Below, in pieces: positions 35,785 to 48,081 of a stretch of DNA of 64,000 bases (the first letter of the stretch is position 1; every line of letters starts with the position of its first letter). This stretch comes from Coffea arabica. Taxonomy: Eukaryota > Streptophyta > Magnoliopsida > Gentianales > Rubiaceae. The notes beneath the pieces were generated by a model. The model saw nothing but the letters and a program-made list of their open reading frames with translations. It did not search any database and was not told where the DNA came from. The translations under genes were made by a program, and so were the position numbers. The stretch lies in NCBI RefSeq assembly GCF_036785885.1, contig NC_092317.1:9240501-9304500 (forward strand), read 5' to 3'.

Positions 35785-37242
35785 TGATAGGGTGTTAATT
35801 ATTAGTAATTTTATTGTTAATTCTCCTCTTTATCCTTGCCAAATATTGCTTTAATTGTCAATATATATTTATATTTGGCATTTGGATATAATTTCAGAAA
35901 GTGGAGCAGAAAAGTGCTAAAAAAGGGAACCTTCTTGAGAAAATTTCTCCACACTTGAAAGCTTCTAAAAGCTTTACACAATTGGTCCAGTGAAGACCAA
36001 CGTCCATTCCTTTGCTGATGAAGAAGAATTGAATTTCATATCTCAATTCAGCGGGGACCACGTATGGATTGATTTAGAAAGTTTGTCCTGCTTTTGGAAG
36101 ATATATTCATTGGCCATGATGGACATGTGATAATTGGATGTAACTTTCCAATTGCTTCCTACGTAGCTAGTCCCTTAAGAGACTAGTGCTCCAATAAAAT
36201 AAGAAGGCACGAGATTAGTGGGCTCATGGAAAAAAAGCTATGAAGACTAAATGCTTGCATTTATATTAGACTAGTTTTCTCTCCAAGGGGGGAAATTGGA
36301 CGAGTGCAGAAGACATTAGACTAGTTTAGACTAGTTTAGTTTTCTCTCCAAAGAAGCTCCGTAGGAGAATAGGTAGTCTTTAGTTTTCTTTTGTTGTGTG
36401 GTATGTAATTTTTCTTCAAAGAGTCTACGGAGATTCGAAGTTTTATTCTAAATTATTAGCGAGTGTTTATGTCTTTGAATTCAATTAAATTGCGTGAAGA
36501 TTTTCTTATGAGGCGTGGCTAATTTTCTCCTCTAGTCAAGGATCAACGCGAAGACGCAGTCCCAAATATCTGTAAGATCTAATTAATTTTCATGTGTTTC
36601 TTAATTTATTAATATTTGCATGTTTTCTATTTAAATTTTCATGGGATTATTTTGTTAATTGGATATCAAGGGCTCGATGTGCAATTTGATTTTTTAATCT
36701 CTTGTCAATTTAATCAATTAAATCAGTAATTGTTTAATTGGTTAATATTAGTGGCAACTAGTGTTTTCTTACACTAGGGGAACATGCAATCTGATTTAAA
36801 TAACCATCGTAGCGTGTTATTAATTTGGATTAGGCTTTTCTAGTTTTTAATGCAATTAGAAAATTAATTCCTACGGTCGTGCCTTTTGAGTATTTCCTGA
36901 TTAGGGATAATCAATGGTCGTACCTTGGTTATCAATAAATTAAGGAAAAGTTGGTCGTTAGAGTTTTTCGGCGACTATAACTAACCTATTAATTAAATTA
37001 AGTGAACCCCTGTGCATCAATGATCGGATGAATGGACTGTGTCTGCGTAGTTGTATCCTTGGCTAAAATTTATTTATTATTTATTTAATTGCCATTTACA
37101 TTCGTATTAATTAATTATTTATTTTTGGTTAAATTGTTTAATTAATTTTAGTTTTAATCTGATAAAAATCCCCCGTGTCCCGAATTTGAAAAGAATCGAA
37201 TTTTTTTTCCAATCCCTGTGGATTCGACCCTACTCACTACTA
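35785..37242 (+). repeat. Forward LTR (left arm of the palindrome)
   Basis: Begins TGATAGGGTGTTAATT right after a polypurine tract and runs 1458 bp to the dyad centre. The reverse complement of 37253-38719 matches it along its whole length with few differences. The centre reads CTCACTACTA, a 10-base spacer TACACAGAAA, then TAGTAGTGAG. Confidence 0.85.
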
Positions 37243-37252
37243 TACACAGAAA

Positions 37253-38719
37253 TAGTAGTGAGCAGGGTCGAATCCATAGGAATTGGAAAAAAAATTTGAT
37301 TCTTTTCAAGTTCGGGACACGGGGGATTTTTATCAGATTAAAACTAAAAATAATTAAATAATTTAACCAAAAATAAATAAATAATTAATACGAATGTAAA
37401 TGACAATTAAATAAATAATAAATAAATTCTAACCAAGGATACAACTACGCAGACACAGTCCATTCATCCGATCATTGATGCACAGAGGTTCACTTAATTT
37501 AATTAATAGGTTAGTTATAGTCGCCGAAAAGGTCTAACGACCAGTTTTTCCTTAATTTATTGATAACTAAGGTACGACCGTTGATTACCCTTAATCAGGA
37601 AATACTCCTAGGTACGACCGTATGAATTAATTTTCTAATTGCATTAAAAACTAGAAAAGCCTAACCCAAATTAATAACACGCTACGAGGGTTATTTAAAT
37701 CAGATTGCATGTTCCCCTAGTGTAAAAAAACACTAGTTGCCACTAATATTAACCAATTAAACAATTACAGATTTAATTGATTAAATTGACAAGAGATTAA
37801 AAAATCAAATTGCACATCGGGCCCTTGATAACCAATTAACAAAATAATCCCATGAAAATTCAAATAGAAAACATGCAAATATTAATAAATTAAGAAACAC
37901 ATGAAAATTAATTAGATCTCACAGATATTTGGGACAGCGTCTTCGTGTTGATCCTTGACTAGAGGAGAAAATTAGCCACTCCTCATAAGAAAATCTCCAC
38001 GCAATTTAATTGAATTCAAAGACATAAACACTCGCTAATAATTTAGAATAAAACTTTGAATCTCCGTAGACTCTTTGAAGAAAAATTACATATCACACAA
38101 CAAAAGAAGGAACAAGTTCCTTCTTACATAAAAGACTACCTATTCTCCTACGGAGCTTCTTTGGAGAGAAAATTAAAAACTAGTCTAATGTCTTCTGCAC
38201 TCGTCCGATTTCCCCCCTTGGAGAGAAAACTAGTCTAATATAAATGCAAGCATTTAGTCTTCATAGCTTTTTTTCCATGAACCCACTAATCTCGTGCCTT
38301 CTTATTTTATTGGAGCACTAGTCTCTTAAGGGACTAGCTACGTAGGAAGCAATTGGAAAGTTACATCCAATTATCACATGTCCATCATGGCCAATGAATA
38401 TATCTTCCAAAAGCAGGACAAACTTTCTAAATCAATCCATACGTGGTCCCCGCTGAATTGAGATATGAAATTCAATTCTTCTTCATCAGCAAAGGAATGG
38501 ACGTTGGTCTTCACTGGACCAATTGTGTAAAGCTTTTAGAAGCTTTCAAGTGTGGAGAAATTTTCTCAAGAAGGTTCCCTTTTTTAGCACTTTTCTGCTC
38601 CACTTTCTGAAATTATATCCAAATGCCAAATATAAATATATATTGACAATTAAAGCAATATTTGGCAAGGATAAAGAGGAGAATTAACAATAAAATTACT
38701 AACAATTAACATCCTATCA
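37253..38719 (-). repeat. Reverse LTR (right arm of the palindrome)
   Basis: Reverse-oriented copy of 35785-37242, 1467 bp, ending CATCCTATCA directly at the ABCB exon sequence GGCCCCAAG. Its central part is also duplicated at 30967-31592. Together the two arms form an inverted repeat of about 2.9 kb with a 10-base loop. Confidence 0.85.
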
Positions 38720-39844
38720 GGCCCCAAGAAAGAGAGTCGCAAACAATATTAGTATGCTGGTCTAGGACTATTCACCTCAGTGTTTCTTGTATCAACAAAT
38801 GTGGCATTACTTTTCTGGGATGTAGGCAAACTCATTAACCGTGAAAAGATATCGTTCAAGTTTTTTTTTTGGCAGCATATTTCATCATGATGTGAGCGGG
38901 AAAAGTTATAGCAGAGGCTGGAAGCATGACAATGGATCTATCAAAAGGAACAGATGCACTGAAGTCATTCTTCATGATTTTGAAAAGGCTGACCAAGATG
39001 GAACTTGAGGATCCATATGCCATTATCCTTTCAAATTACATGGAAGAATAGAACTAAAAGACGTGGATTTCTTCTATTCAACAAGGCCAAAGCAGATGGT
39101 CTTAAACAATCTGAGTTTAACAATTGAAGCAGGGGAAGTGGTTGCTTTGGTCGGTCAAAGTGGCTCCAGAAAATCAACCATTATCAGAATGATTGAAAGA
39201 TTCTATGACCCTGCAAAGGGGTCAGTTGAAATAGATGGAATTGATATAAGTCATATAATCTGAGAGCCTTGAGGTCACAGATTGCCTTGGTTGGTTAGGA
39301 CCCTTGCCTTTTTGCAGGAACTATCCATGAAAACATCGCTTATGGAGCAGAAGGTGCGACTGAAGCTGAGGTTGCTGAGGCTGCAACTCTTGTAAATGCC
39401 CATGAATTCGTAAGGTTGGTTTATATGATACCATTTATCATTTGATCAATCTATTTCTTACTATTTTTTATGCTTACTGATTTCAATTAACAGTTCAATG
39501 CAGATGATTATCAAACATCCTGTGGAGAAAGAGGAGTGCAGTTATCAATATCATCAGGACAAAAGCAAAGGATAGCTATTGCTCGTGCAATGTTGAAAAG
39601 GCCAAGATTTTCCTGTTACATGAGGCAACAAGTGCATTGGATGTTAAATCAGAAAATCTTGTACTAGATGCCCTTGACAAGACCATGACTGGCAGGATTG
39701 TGTGATTGTGGCTCATAGACTATCTACAATTCAAAAGGCAAACAAAATTGCCAGAGAGGGTTCTGATGATCAATTGCTTGCAAAAGGAGAAAATAGGCCT
39801 ATTATACACTAGTAAAACTCCAACACCAGGCTGCAGCCAAATAA
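38720..39844 (+). pseudogene. ABCB transporter pseudogene, part 2 (end of membrane domain and NBD2)
   Basis: Resumes at GGCCCCAAGAAAGAGAG, the base where part 1 would continue, and runs through the second nucleotide-binding domain to the C-terminus. Damage: a Trp codon has become TAG at 38750-38752; frame slips occur between about 38860 and 39040; the Walker A reads GQSGSRKST (Gly to Arg); one base is missing near 39251; another stop (TAG) stands where the Q-loop Gln is expected at about 39296; the signature is SSGQ; Walker B is out of frame. An intron at about 39410-39492 is kept, so this is a duplicated, not a processed, pseudogene. Confidence 0.88.
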
Positions 39845-40433
39845 AGAGCCACCTAGCTAGCTAGGCTGAGGAGGTCATGGTGAAAGAATCATCTGAATCG
39901 AGAAGTTGGGTGCTTTCGTTTCATAGTTACTTTTCAAGTTGAAGTAATATTCAAAACCAGCAAGGAGAAGAAAATTTTTAACTCTTTCAATAATTCCATA
40001 CCATCTTGTAACTTTTGTCTACAAATTTTACCTATATATAACAAGCAAAGAACAAAATTTGTCAGTCTTAATTTAATCATTCATGTTTCATATTTGACAA
40101 ATTTGTCTCACTATCTTTACAGAAAAAGAACATCCTTTTTATCTGTATCAATAGGCATGAATCCAATGAACCAAATGTGAGGAAGGCTTCGTTAAAATAA
40201 TACTAGCCAACTCATGAATTATAATCAACTAGGAAAGAGCACGTGCATTTCACATGTATATTGTCGAACAAAACTTGTTTAACTTTTAAATTTATTCTTA
40301 AATTGCCTTTTCAATTAGGCAAACTACTTAATGGTTGATTAAAATTTTTTCTTTCATTATTTTCTATCTTAGTTTCTCTTGGATTTGTTCATATTCTTTT
40401 GTAATGTTTATCTTTTGGTTATAGTACAGTTAA
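39845..40433. other. Intergenic DNA, no gene seen
   Basis: AT-rich sequence between the pseudogene end and the LINE tail. The first part may be the old 3' UTR of the pseudogene. Confidence 0.5.
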
Positions 40434-42705
40434 TTTTTTTTTTTGGTTATCAAGGAGAGCTAAGCAGCTCAATACATAAATACTAAATGGGGGGTGGTTA
40501 CTCCTACAATATCCAAGTTCATCCATCTCTGAACTATATTCGGTGGGCTCTGTAAACGATACAACCCTAACTCCTTCTTGAGGCTATCTTTAGCTAAACA
40601 ATCCGCACTATTGTTTCCTTCTCGCCAAATATGTGATATCCTTACCTTCCATTCCTTGTGTCTCCACTGATCAATTTGTTTTAGCAGGTTAGAGTAAGGG
40701 CACAAGTGAGGTGGCTTGTCTAGAAGCAAAATCGCAGCTTTTGAATCTGTCTCTACAATCACTCTCTTATGTCCATCTTCCCAGGTCAACTGTAGTCCAT
40801 GTATGATTCCCCATAGCTCCGCAGCTATATTTGAAGCTACTCCCAAATTCACCTCAAACCCTCCTTTCCATATACCGAACTCATTTCTCATAATCCCTCC
40901 AACTCCAGCCACCTCTGGATTGCTTGTTGATGCCCCATCTACATTTACTTTGGTCCAACCCATTGGTGGTTTCACCTAGTGAATGAAGTGCCAATCCTTC
41001 CTGTGTGTATCTGTTTCGGTTAAAGTTGCTGTCTGTGCCTGTCTCACACGAGCCACAATCTGATTAGCCGAAACCTGCAACCTTGACCCCTCTCCTGTTA
41101 TGTTAAAGTCATTCCTCGTCCTCCATACTGAATACACCATTTCTTGAAAAATAAATTGCCAGCATATATCATCATGGACTCTCAGCTTAACCATTCTCAG
41201 GTTCCAGTCCAACCATTCCCTATAATCCATGGTCATAAACTCCTCCTATCTATTTGGGTGAACTAGACTCTCCCATTTTCTTTGTACACTAGAGCAATCT
41301 CTTAGAGCATGCAATACCGATTCTCTCGCTCGTTTGCAGACAGGGCATTTGCCATCAACATGCAGGTGTCTTCTGTATTTTTCGGCATTGGTGATCAACC
41401 TTCCATGTCGAATTAACCATAACAAAAACTGCCATCTACCAGGTCCTTTCTGTTGCCAAATTTTATCCCAACCACGATCCATGCTTTCCCCCCAAGCGAA
41501 TCTGAACATTCCACCTCATATGCTGATCGAGTTGAGAACCTTCCATTCGCCTCATATCCCCAACACACTACATCACCATTCTGCTCTCCTGGAATTACAC
41601 ATAAAGCTCTGATTTCTAACAAGCGCCGCTGCGGTAAATATTCCGAGAACTCGTTCCAATTCCAGCCCCTTGTGACGTCCTAATACCGAGTCACCATCCT
41701 GTCCATCACTTCCTCTGGTAACTCTTTCAACACATCATCCGATAAAGATGAATTCCCCACCCAATAATCTTTCCAGAAGCGAATACGCTCGCCATTCCCC
41801 AACCTCCATTTCAAACCTTTCCTAATCACTTCATTTCCAAGTCTTAGACTTCTCCAAACTTGTGAAGCGCCTGTTTTGGGAGGCGTTTCAAACCTTTGGA
41901 ATTCCTCCTCACTACTATATTTATTTCAAAGGATTTCTATCCATAACGCTCCCTTTTGTTCGTGATATCTCCAATTGAATTTTGCAAGTAAGGATTTATT
42001 CACCTCTTTTAATCTTCGTATTCCTAAACCCTACTTGCCCCTAGCTTGGGTTACAATTCCCCAGCCTATGTGGTGCATGCCTCTCCTATCCTCTGTTCCA
42101 TTCCAAAGGAAGTTCCTCACGCATTTCTCTAACTCATCCAACATAGAGGTGGGGATTGCCATTGTTTGCATGATGTAAGTTGGGAGTGCCGATAGCACTG
42201 TTTTTATCAAGGTCACTCTCGCTGCATATGACAAACACTTCTTCTTCCAGCTCGCAAGTTTACCCTGAACTTTATCTAATAAGCCCGAAAACATCTCTTT
42301 AGACACCCGATTATGGAGTAGTGGCATTCCCAATTACCGACCCAAATCGTGTGTGATCCTCATCCCTGTTTGGGCACTAATCTTCTTTACTATCCTTCTG
42401 GATATGTTCTTGGAACAAAACAAACTGGATTTAGCCACATTAACTTTCTACCCAGACATATTACAAAACTTTTGCATTACGTGAGCTATAACTTTAGCTT
42501 GCTCCACACTAGCTTCCGAAAATAAAATAAGGTCATCTGCAAACATCAGATGAGATAGTTTTGGACCTGTTCTGGAAGCTTGAATTGGTTTCCACCTGCC
42601 TACCCCTACTGCTTCATGTATCATGTGACTCAACCTCTCCATACAGAGCACAAATAAATATGGAGATAAAGGATCACCCTGTTTCAATCCCCTTAAGGGC
42701 CACAT
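40434..42705 (-). mobile_element. 5'-truncated, decayed LINE retrotransposon
   Basis: Minus-strand remnants in order: reverse transcriptase C-terminal half with LKQGDPLSPYLF and the FADD catalytic motif (42705-42448), a connecting region (about 42333-42031), a zinc-finger zf-RVT segment with CPVC...H...C (41509-41246), and a terminal RNase H domain with DGAS, AAELWG and ETDSKAA motifs (40975-40469). A short 3' UTR and an 11-A tail (plus-strand T-run 40434-40444) follow. Stops and frame shifts separate the pieces, for example a TAA just before GMPLLHNR. Endonuclease, ORF1 and the first half of RT are missing. The layout suits plant L1-type LINEs. No target duplication found. Confidence 0.88.
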
Positions 42706-44343
42706 AATGTTTTTTCACAATTCTTTAGTTTGTACTTTTTTTCCAAGTATAGAAAGCGCCATGGAATGTAACCTGAGATACTTTTTTTACTAGTTATGAG
42801 CAGAAACTCAGTGGATTTAGGAAGAAAAATGGCTAAATCTAATGGGTTTAGGAGCTTGCCACCACTGCTTCTCCAACTATTTTTATTGACTTTTTTTCTT
42901 CCTCTTTCTTCTTCTCCTTTGAGGGTTTCTAACCCAAATTCTAAATACATCGTAATCCCCAAGTGAGTATAAGAGAACCGGATCCCATCATTTCATGTCC
43001 AAAATATAGTATAGATACAAATGTCATGACTGATAGTTGTTGTATAATGTTTTTGAACAAAAATGATACAGCATACAAGGACGTAATTCGTAGACAAAAA
43101 TTCTTGTCGAAAATAGACTATCGACTAAGTTGGATTACAAAATTTTCACAAGGAACATCTGAAAAATTGTCTGCTCGCCTAGTTCCTGACCGGCCATTCC
43201 TTCCTAATGAATTCAATAAATCATTTCACCTTAATTTCCATATTCTCATAATTTTAATAGCCTACCATTGCTGCCCTGAAACTTTTCATGCAAATCAACA
43301 GTGACAATTAGAGTTTGCATTCAACCTAATCTTTAACTTCATTTTTTTTTGCCTAAACTCAATGTTTGAATTGACTAATATTACTATCCAAATTCAATCC
43401 AAATGGGGTGCAACCTTGTTGATGCTAAAGTAATATCACCAATCAAGAATATAAACATAAAACAACCAAAAGCAACACTAGAGATCACATTCCATATCTC
43501 TAGGCAAATATGATTGCAATTTTTATATTCCAAAATTCTTTTTTACACAATTTGTATAATACCGCAACCTTCCTCAGTCCATGTTTCCTTTTTAGCTATC
43601 ACTTTTATTTTATTTTATGTACTCTGTATCACCGTTATTTTTTTCACCCACATTTAGTTTGACAATAAATATGATCCGACAACTTGTCATTTTACAATTT
43701 CAATTCAATAATACTTATTAAAAAAGGAAAAACAAAAAGGAAGAAGTTCTATTTGCAGAAAAATAGTGGATTATGAAATGTAGGAGAAAGAAAGTAGTTA
43801 AAATAGTTCGAAAGTTAGAATAAGAATTTATTTTATGATGCAACCGTTGTTTTAAAATGAAAGACTAGTTGTTTTAAAGTGAAATAATGGATTTGGAATA
43901 CTTAACACTTGAATAATTAAACAATCATATTTTTTTTAGAAAATACAATCCGACATTATATGCTAAAGAGAAACTTTACATCCCAAAAACCATATCAAAG
44001 TCGCACATTTATTAAGCGTGTTTATCCCAGAAATCAAGTTGTGGGTTGATAATTAAAAAACAGGCATCAGCATCAACAAAAACACTTATTTCAGCATACA
44101 GATGATAAAAACAAAGTGGCTGTTAGTATAGCAGTAAAACAAACAACCCTTTAACAAAACATAACTTTCTTAGAGATTTCCTCATTTGCTATCTTTAAGT
44201 AGATACCATAAAAAATCAAGGTAGCTTTCACATGAGTAGCAAGTTAGCATAAACGAAGCAACATATTAAATTTATCCAACAAACAGACAAATTTGTTCCT
44301 GGTTGTTGGTTCTGAGTCCTTCCCTATAAAAGTAGTTGCAGCA
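42701..44343. repeat. Direct-repeat unit A, about 1.64 kb
   Basis: First of three copies, starting CACATAATG beside the LINE truncation point. Landmarks shared with units B and C are AAGTATAGAAA at about 42740, GTTGTATAATGTTTTTGAA near 43035 and AATACAATCCG near 43945. An ATG at 42829 opens 45 codons with a strong hydrophobic leader (LPPLLLQLFLLTFFLPL). They end at TGA 42964-42966, which overlaps a possible splice donor GTGAGT. This may be a relic first exon of a secreted-protein gene; function unknown. Confidence 0.7.
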
Positions 44344-46796
44344 CACATAGCGTTTCTCAACAATTCTTTAGTTTGTATTCTTTTTTCAAGTATAGAAAGC
44401 GCGATGGAATGTAACTTGAGATATTTTTTAATTATGAGCAAAAACTCAGTGGATTTAGGAAGAAAAATGGCTGAATCTAGTGGGTTTAGGAGCTTGCCTC
44501 CACTGCTTCTCCAACTATTTTTTATTGTCATTTTTCCTTCTTCTTTGTTCTTCTCTTTTGAGGGTTTCTAATCCAAATTCTAAATACACCGTATTCCTCA
44601 AGTAAGTATAAGAGGACCAGATCCCATCATTTCATGTCCAAAACGTAGTATAGATACAAATTTGATGATTGATAGTTGTTGTATAATGTTTTTGAACAAA
44701 AACGATACAACATATAAGGACGTAATTCGTAGACAAAAATTCTTGTCGAAAATAGACTATCAACTAGGTTGGATTACAAAATTTTCACAGGAAACATCTA
44801 AAAAATTGTCTGCTCGCCTAGTTCCTGACCAGCCATTCCATCCTAACGAATTCAATAAATCATTTCACCTTAATTCCTATATTCTCAGAATTTTAATAGC
44901 CTACCATTGCTGCCCCGAAACTTTCCATGCAAATCAACAGTGACAATTAAAGTTTGCATTCAACCTAATCTTTAGCTTCTTTTTTTTTTTCATAAATTCA
45001 ATGTTTGAATTGACTAATATTATTATCCAAATTCAATCCAAATGGAGTGCAACCTTGTTGATGCTAAAGTAATTTAACCTATCATGAATATCAACATGAA
45101 ACAATCAAAAGCAACACTATAGACCACATTCCATATCTCTAGGCAAATATTATTGCAGTTTTTATATCCCAAAATTCTTTTTTACACAATTGGTATAATA
45201 TCGTAGCCTTCTTCAATCCATATTCCCTTTTTAGCTATCACATTTATTTTCTTGTATGTACTTTGTATCACCGTCATTTTTTTCACCTTTATTTAGTTTG
45301 ATAATAAATATGATCCGGCAACTTGTTATTTTGCAAGTTCAATTCAATAATACTTATAAAAAAAAGAGAAACAAAAAAGGGAGAAGATCTATTTGTAGAA
45401 AAATAGTGGATTATGAATTGCAGGAGAAAGAAAGTAGTTAAAAGAGTTCAAAAGATAGAATATGAGTTTATTTTCCGTTGTAACCGTTGTTTTAAAATGA
45501 AATACTAGTTGTAATCGTAGGATTTTTTTTTGTTTGTAGGAATTATTTATAAGTAAAGGATATTATAATCATTTTACTACATAAAGGGAGGTTAGTGTAA
45601 TTATTTAAATTTGAAGGGAGGTGATTGAAGTTGTCAGAAACCTCAGAGCACAAAAATATGCTCTGCTAAGATTTAAATCCCAAGAATTAAAGGTCATCTT
45701 GTATCTTGCGCTTATATTTTTGGATTAAGCAACCTAGCCATAATTGACAATTAAATACTGTTCAATTCTAGTTATTGTTGTTCTCTCCACAGAACTTAAA
45801 TTTTTTGGTTTGCCATATGGATGTCCAATCACTAATTAATTGGAATTGTTGCCTTGTCCACAAAACTTTAATTTTTTGGTTTGACTTGTCCACAAAATTT
45901 TAATTTTTTGGTTTGCCAAATGGATGCCCAATCACCAATTTAAGATCAGTAATTCAAGAATGATTTAACCTAACAAGTTGTCTAACAAAAGAAACAGAAA
46001 CAATTTATCTTACTTTGTGAAAACATAAGCTTGGTATCAAAGAAGACAAAAACAAAAATTTACCTAAGAACATAATGCTAAAGTGTTTGTCTCTTGTAAA
46101 TTACTTTTGAATTATCAAAAATATGATAGCAAGAAATCATGTCTATTTAACTAAGATGGTCTCTCAACAATGAAAATGAATTTGTTTTGTTTGATCATAG
46201 AGCACTAGAAAATCGATAAAATAGCAATGACATAACCCACAAATCAGCAAAACCACCAACTCTTTTTTGCTTTGATTAGCAATGCGCAAAGTGATCTAGA
46301 TTCATCTAATGCATGAACAGTCTTGTCTACCATAAATAATGGATTTGGAATACTTAACACTTGAATAATTAAACAGTCATCTTTTTAAAAAAAAATATAA
46401 TCCGTCATCATATGCTAAAGAGAAACTTTACATCCCAAAAACCATATCAAAGTCACACATTTATTAAGCGTGTTTATCCCAGAAAACAAGTTGCGGGTTG
46501 ATAATTAAAAAAAGTGGTATCAGCATCAACAAAGACAGTTATTTCAGCACCCATACGATGAAAACAAAGTGGCTGTTAGTATAGCAGTAAAATAAACAGC
46601 CCTTTTAACAAAATAGAGCTTTCTTAGAGATTTCCTCACTTGCTGTCTTTAGGTAGATACCATAAAAAATCAAGGTCGCTTTCACATGAGTAGCAAGTTA
46701 GTATAAACGTAGCAACGGATTAATTTGTCCAACAAACAGACAAATTTGTTCCTGGTTGTTGGTTCTGAGTCCTTCCTTACAAAAGTAGTTGCAACA
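44344..46796. repeat. Direct-repeat unit B, with an 821-bp insertion
   Basis: Second copy, starting CACATAGCG. Unit homology runs to about 45512, is broken by unrelated DNA at 45513-46333, and resumes at AAATAATGGATTTGG. The leader frame (ATG 44467) differs from unit A by one T and ends early. By eye B is the most diverged of the three; A and C are closer to each other. Confidence 0.75.
45513..46333. other. Insertion within repeat unit B
   Basis: Absent from unit A. It has GGGAGGT/AACCTC motifs at 45588-45645 like the Mutator-type MITE ends. It also has a short tandem array at about 45787-45920 with a unit close to TTGTCCACAAAACTTTAATT plus TTTTGGTTTG. It replaced about 11 bp of unit sequence, and I find no clear target duplication. 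No gene seen. Confidence 0.45.
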
Positions 46797-48081
46797 CACA
46801 TAACGTTTCTTCACAATTCTTTAGTTTGTACTCTTTTTCCAAGTATAGAAAACGCCATGGAATGTAACCTGAGATACATTTTTTACTAGTTATAAGCAGA
46901 AACTCAGTGGATTTAGGAAGAAAAATGGCTAAATCTAATGGGTTTAGGAGCTTGCCACCACTGCTTCACCAACTATTTTTTATTGACTTTTTTCCTTTTT
47001 CTTTTTTCTTCTCCTTTGAGGGTTTCTAACCCAAATTCTAAATACATCGTAACCCCCAAGTGAGTATAAGAGAACCGGATCCCATCATTTCATGTCCAAA
47101 ATATAGTATAGATACAAATGTTATGATTGATAGTTGTTGTATAATGTTTTTGAAAAAAATGATACAGCATACAAGGACGTAGTTCGTAGACAAAAATTCT
47201 TGTCGAAAATAGACTATCGACTAGGTTGGATTACACATTTTCACAAAGAACATCTGAAAAATTGTCGGCTACCCTAGCTCCTGATCGGCCATTCCATCCT
47301 AATGAATTCAATAAATCATTTCACCTTAATTTTCATATTCTCATAATTTTAACAGCCTACCATTGCTGCCCTGAAACTTTTCGTGCAAATCAACAGTGAC
47401 AATTAGAGTTTGCATTCAACCTAATCTTTAGCTTCATTTTTTTTTGCCTAAATTCAATGTTTGAATTGACTAATATTACTATCCAAATTTCAATCCAAAT
47501 GGGGTGCAACCTTGTGATGCTAAAGTAATATCACCAATCAAGAATATCAACGCGAAACAACCAAAAGCAACACTAAAGATCACATTCCATATCTCTAGGC
47601 AAATATGATTGCAATTTTTATATTCCAAAATTCTTTTTTACACAATTTGTATAATACCGCAACCTTCCTCAGTCCATGTTCCCTTTTTAGCTATCACTTT
47701 TATTTTATTTTATGTACTCTATATCACCATTATTTTTTTCACCCACATTTAGTTTGACAATAAATATGATCCGACAACTTGTCATTTTGCAATTTCAATT
47801 CAATAATACTTATTAAAAAAGGAAAAATAAAAAGGGAGAAGGTCTATTTGCAGAAAAATAGTGGATTATGAATGTAGGAGAAAGAAAGTAGTTAAAATAG
47901 TTCAAAAGATAGAATAAGAATTTATTTTATAATGCAACCGTTGTTTTAAAATGAAAGACTAGTTGTTTTAAAATGAAATAATGGATCATCTTTTTTTAGG
48001 AAATACAATCCGTCATTATATGCTAAAGAGAAACTTTACATCCCAAAAACCATATCAAAGTAACACATTTATTAAGCGTGT
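46797..48081. repeat. Direct-repeat unit C, partial
   Basis: Third copy, starting CACATAACG. It follows unit A closely to ATTAAGCGTGT at about 48081, where homology stops, so the last 350 bp or so of the unit are missing. It lacks about 40 bp around 47990 that A and B keep. The leader frame (ATG 46925) ends early. Confidence 0.75.

Larger units (their letters stand above)
30967..38719. mobile_element. Rearranged Athila-like LTR retroelement with gag only, inserted in the ABCB pseudogene
   Basis: Fills the gap between two halves of an exon that are contiguous in the intact gene at 63820. Contents in order: an internal LTR fragment in reverse orientation (30967-31592), TA repeats, a GC-rich leader (about 31905-32640), a T-rich span, an Athila-type ORF1 with one stop (33533-34804), two purine-rich AAGTGTGGGGG-type tracts, a forward LTR (35785-37242) and a reverse LTR (37253-38719). 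No reverse transcriptase, integrase or protease frame is visible. A gag-only layout resembles non-autonomous TR-GAG elements. The right end TGATAGG/CCTATCA abuts the gene exactly; the left end is truncated inside the LTR, so no target duplication remains. Confidence 0.75.

Noticed and set aside
43020-43304. Frame repeated in units A and B (words PDRPFLPNEFNKSFHLN)
   Set aside because: Similarity follows from DNA repetition; no domain is recognised, the first codon varies, and unit C breaks the frame.
44244-44531. 95-codon minus-strand frame in the repeat array
   Set aside because: Antisense to the leader-like exon, not kept open in the other units.
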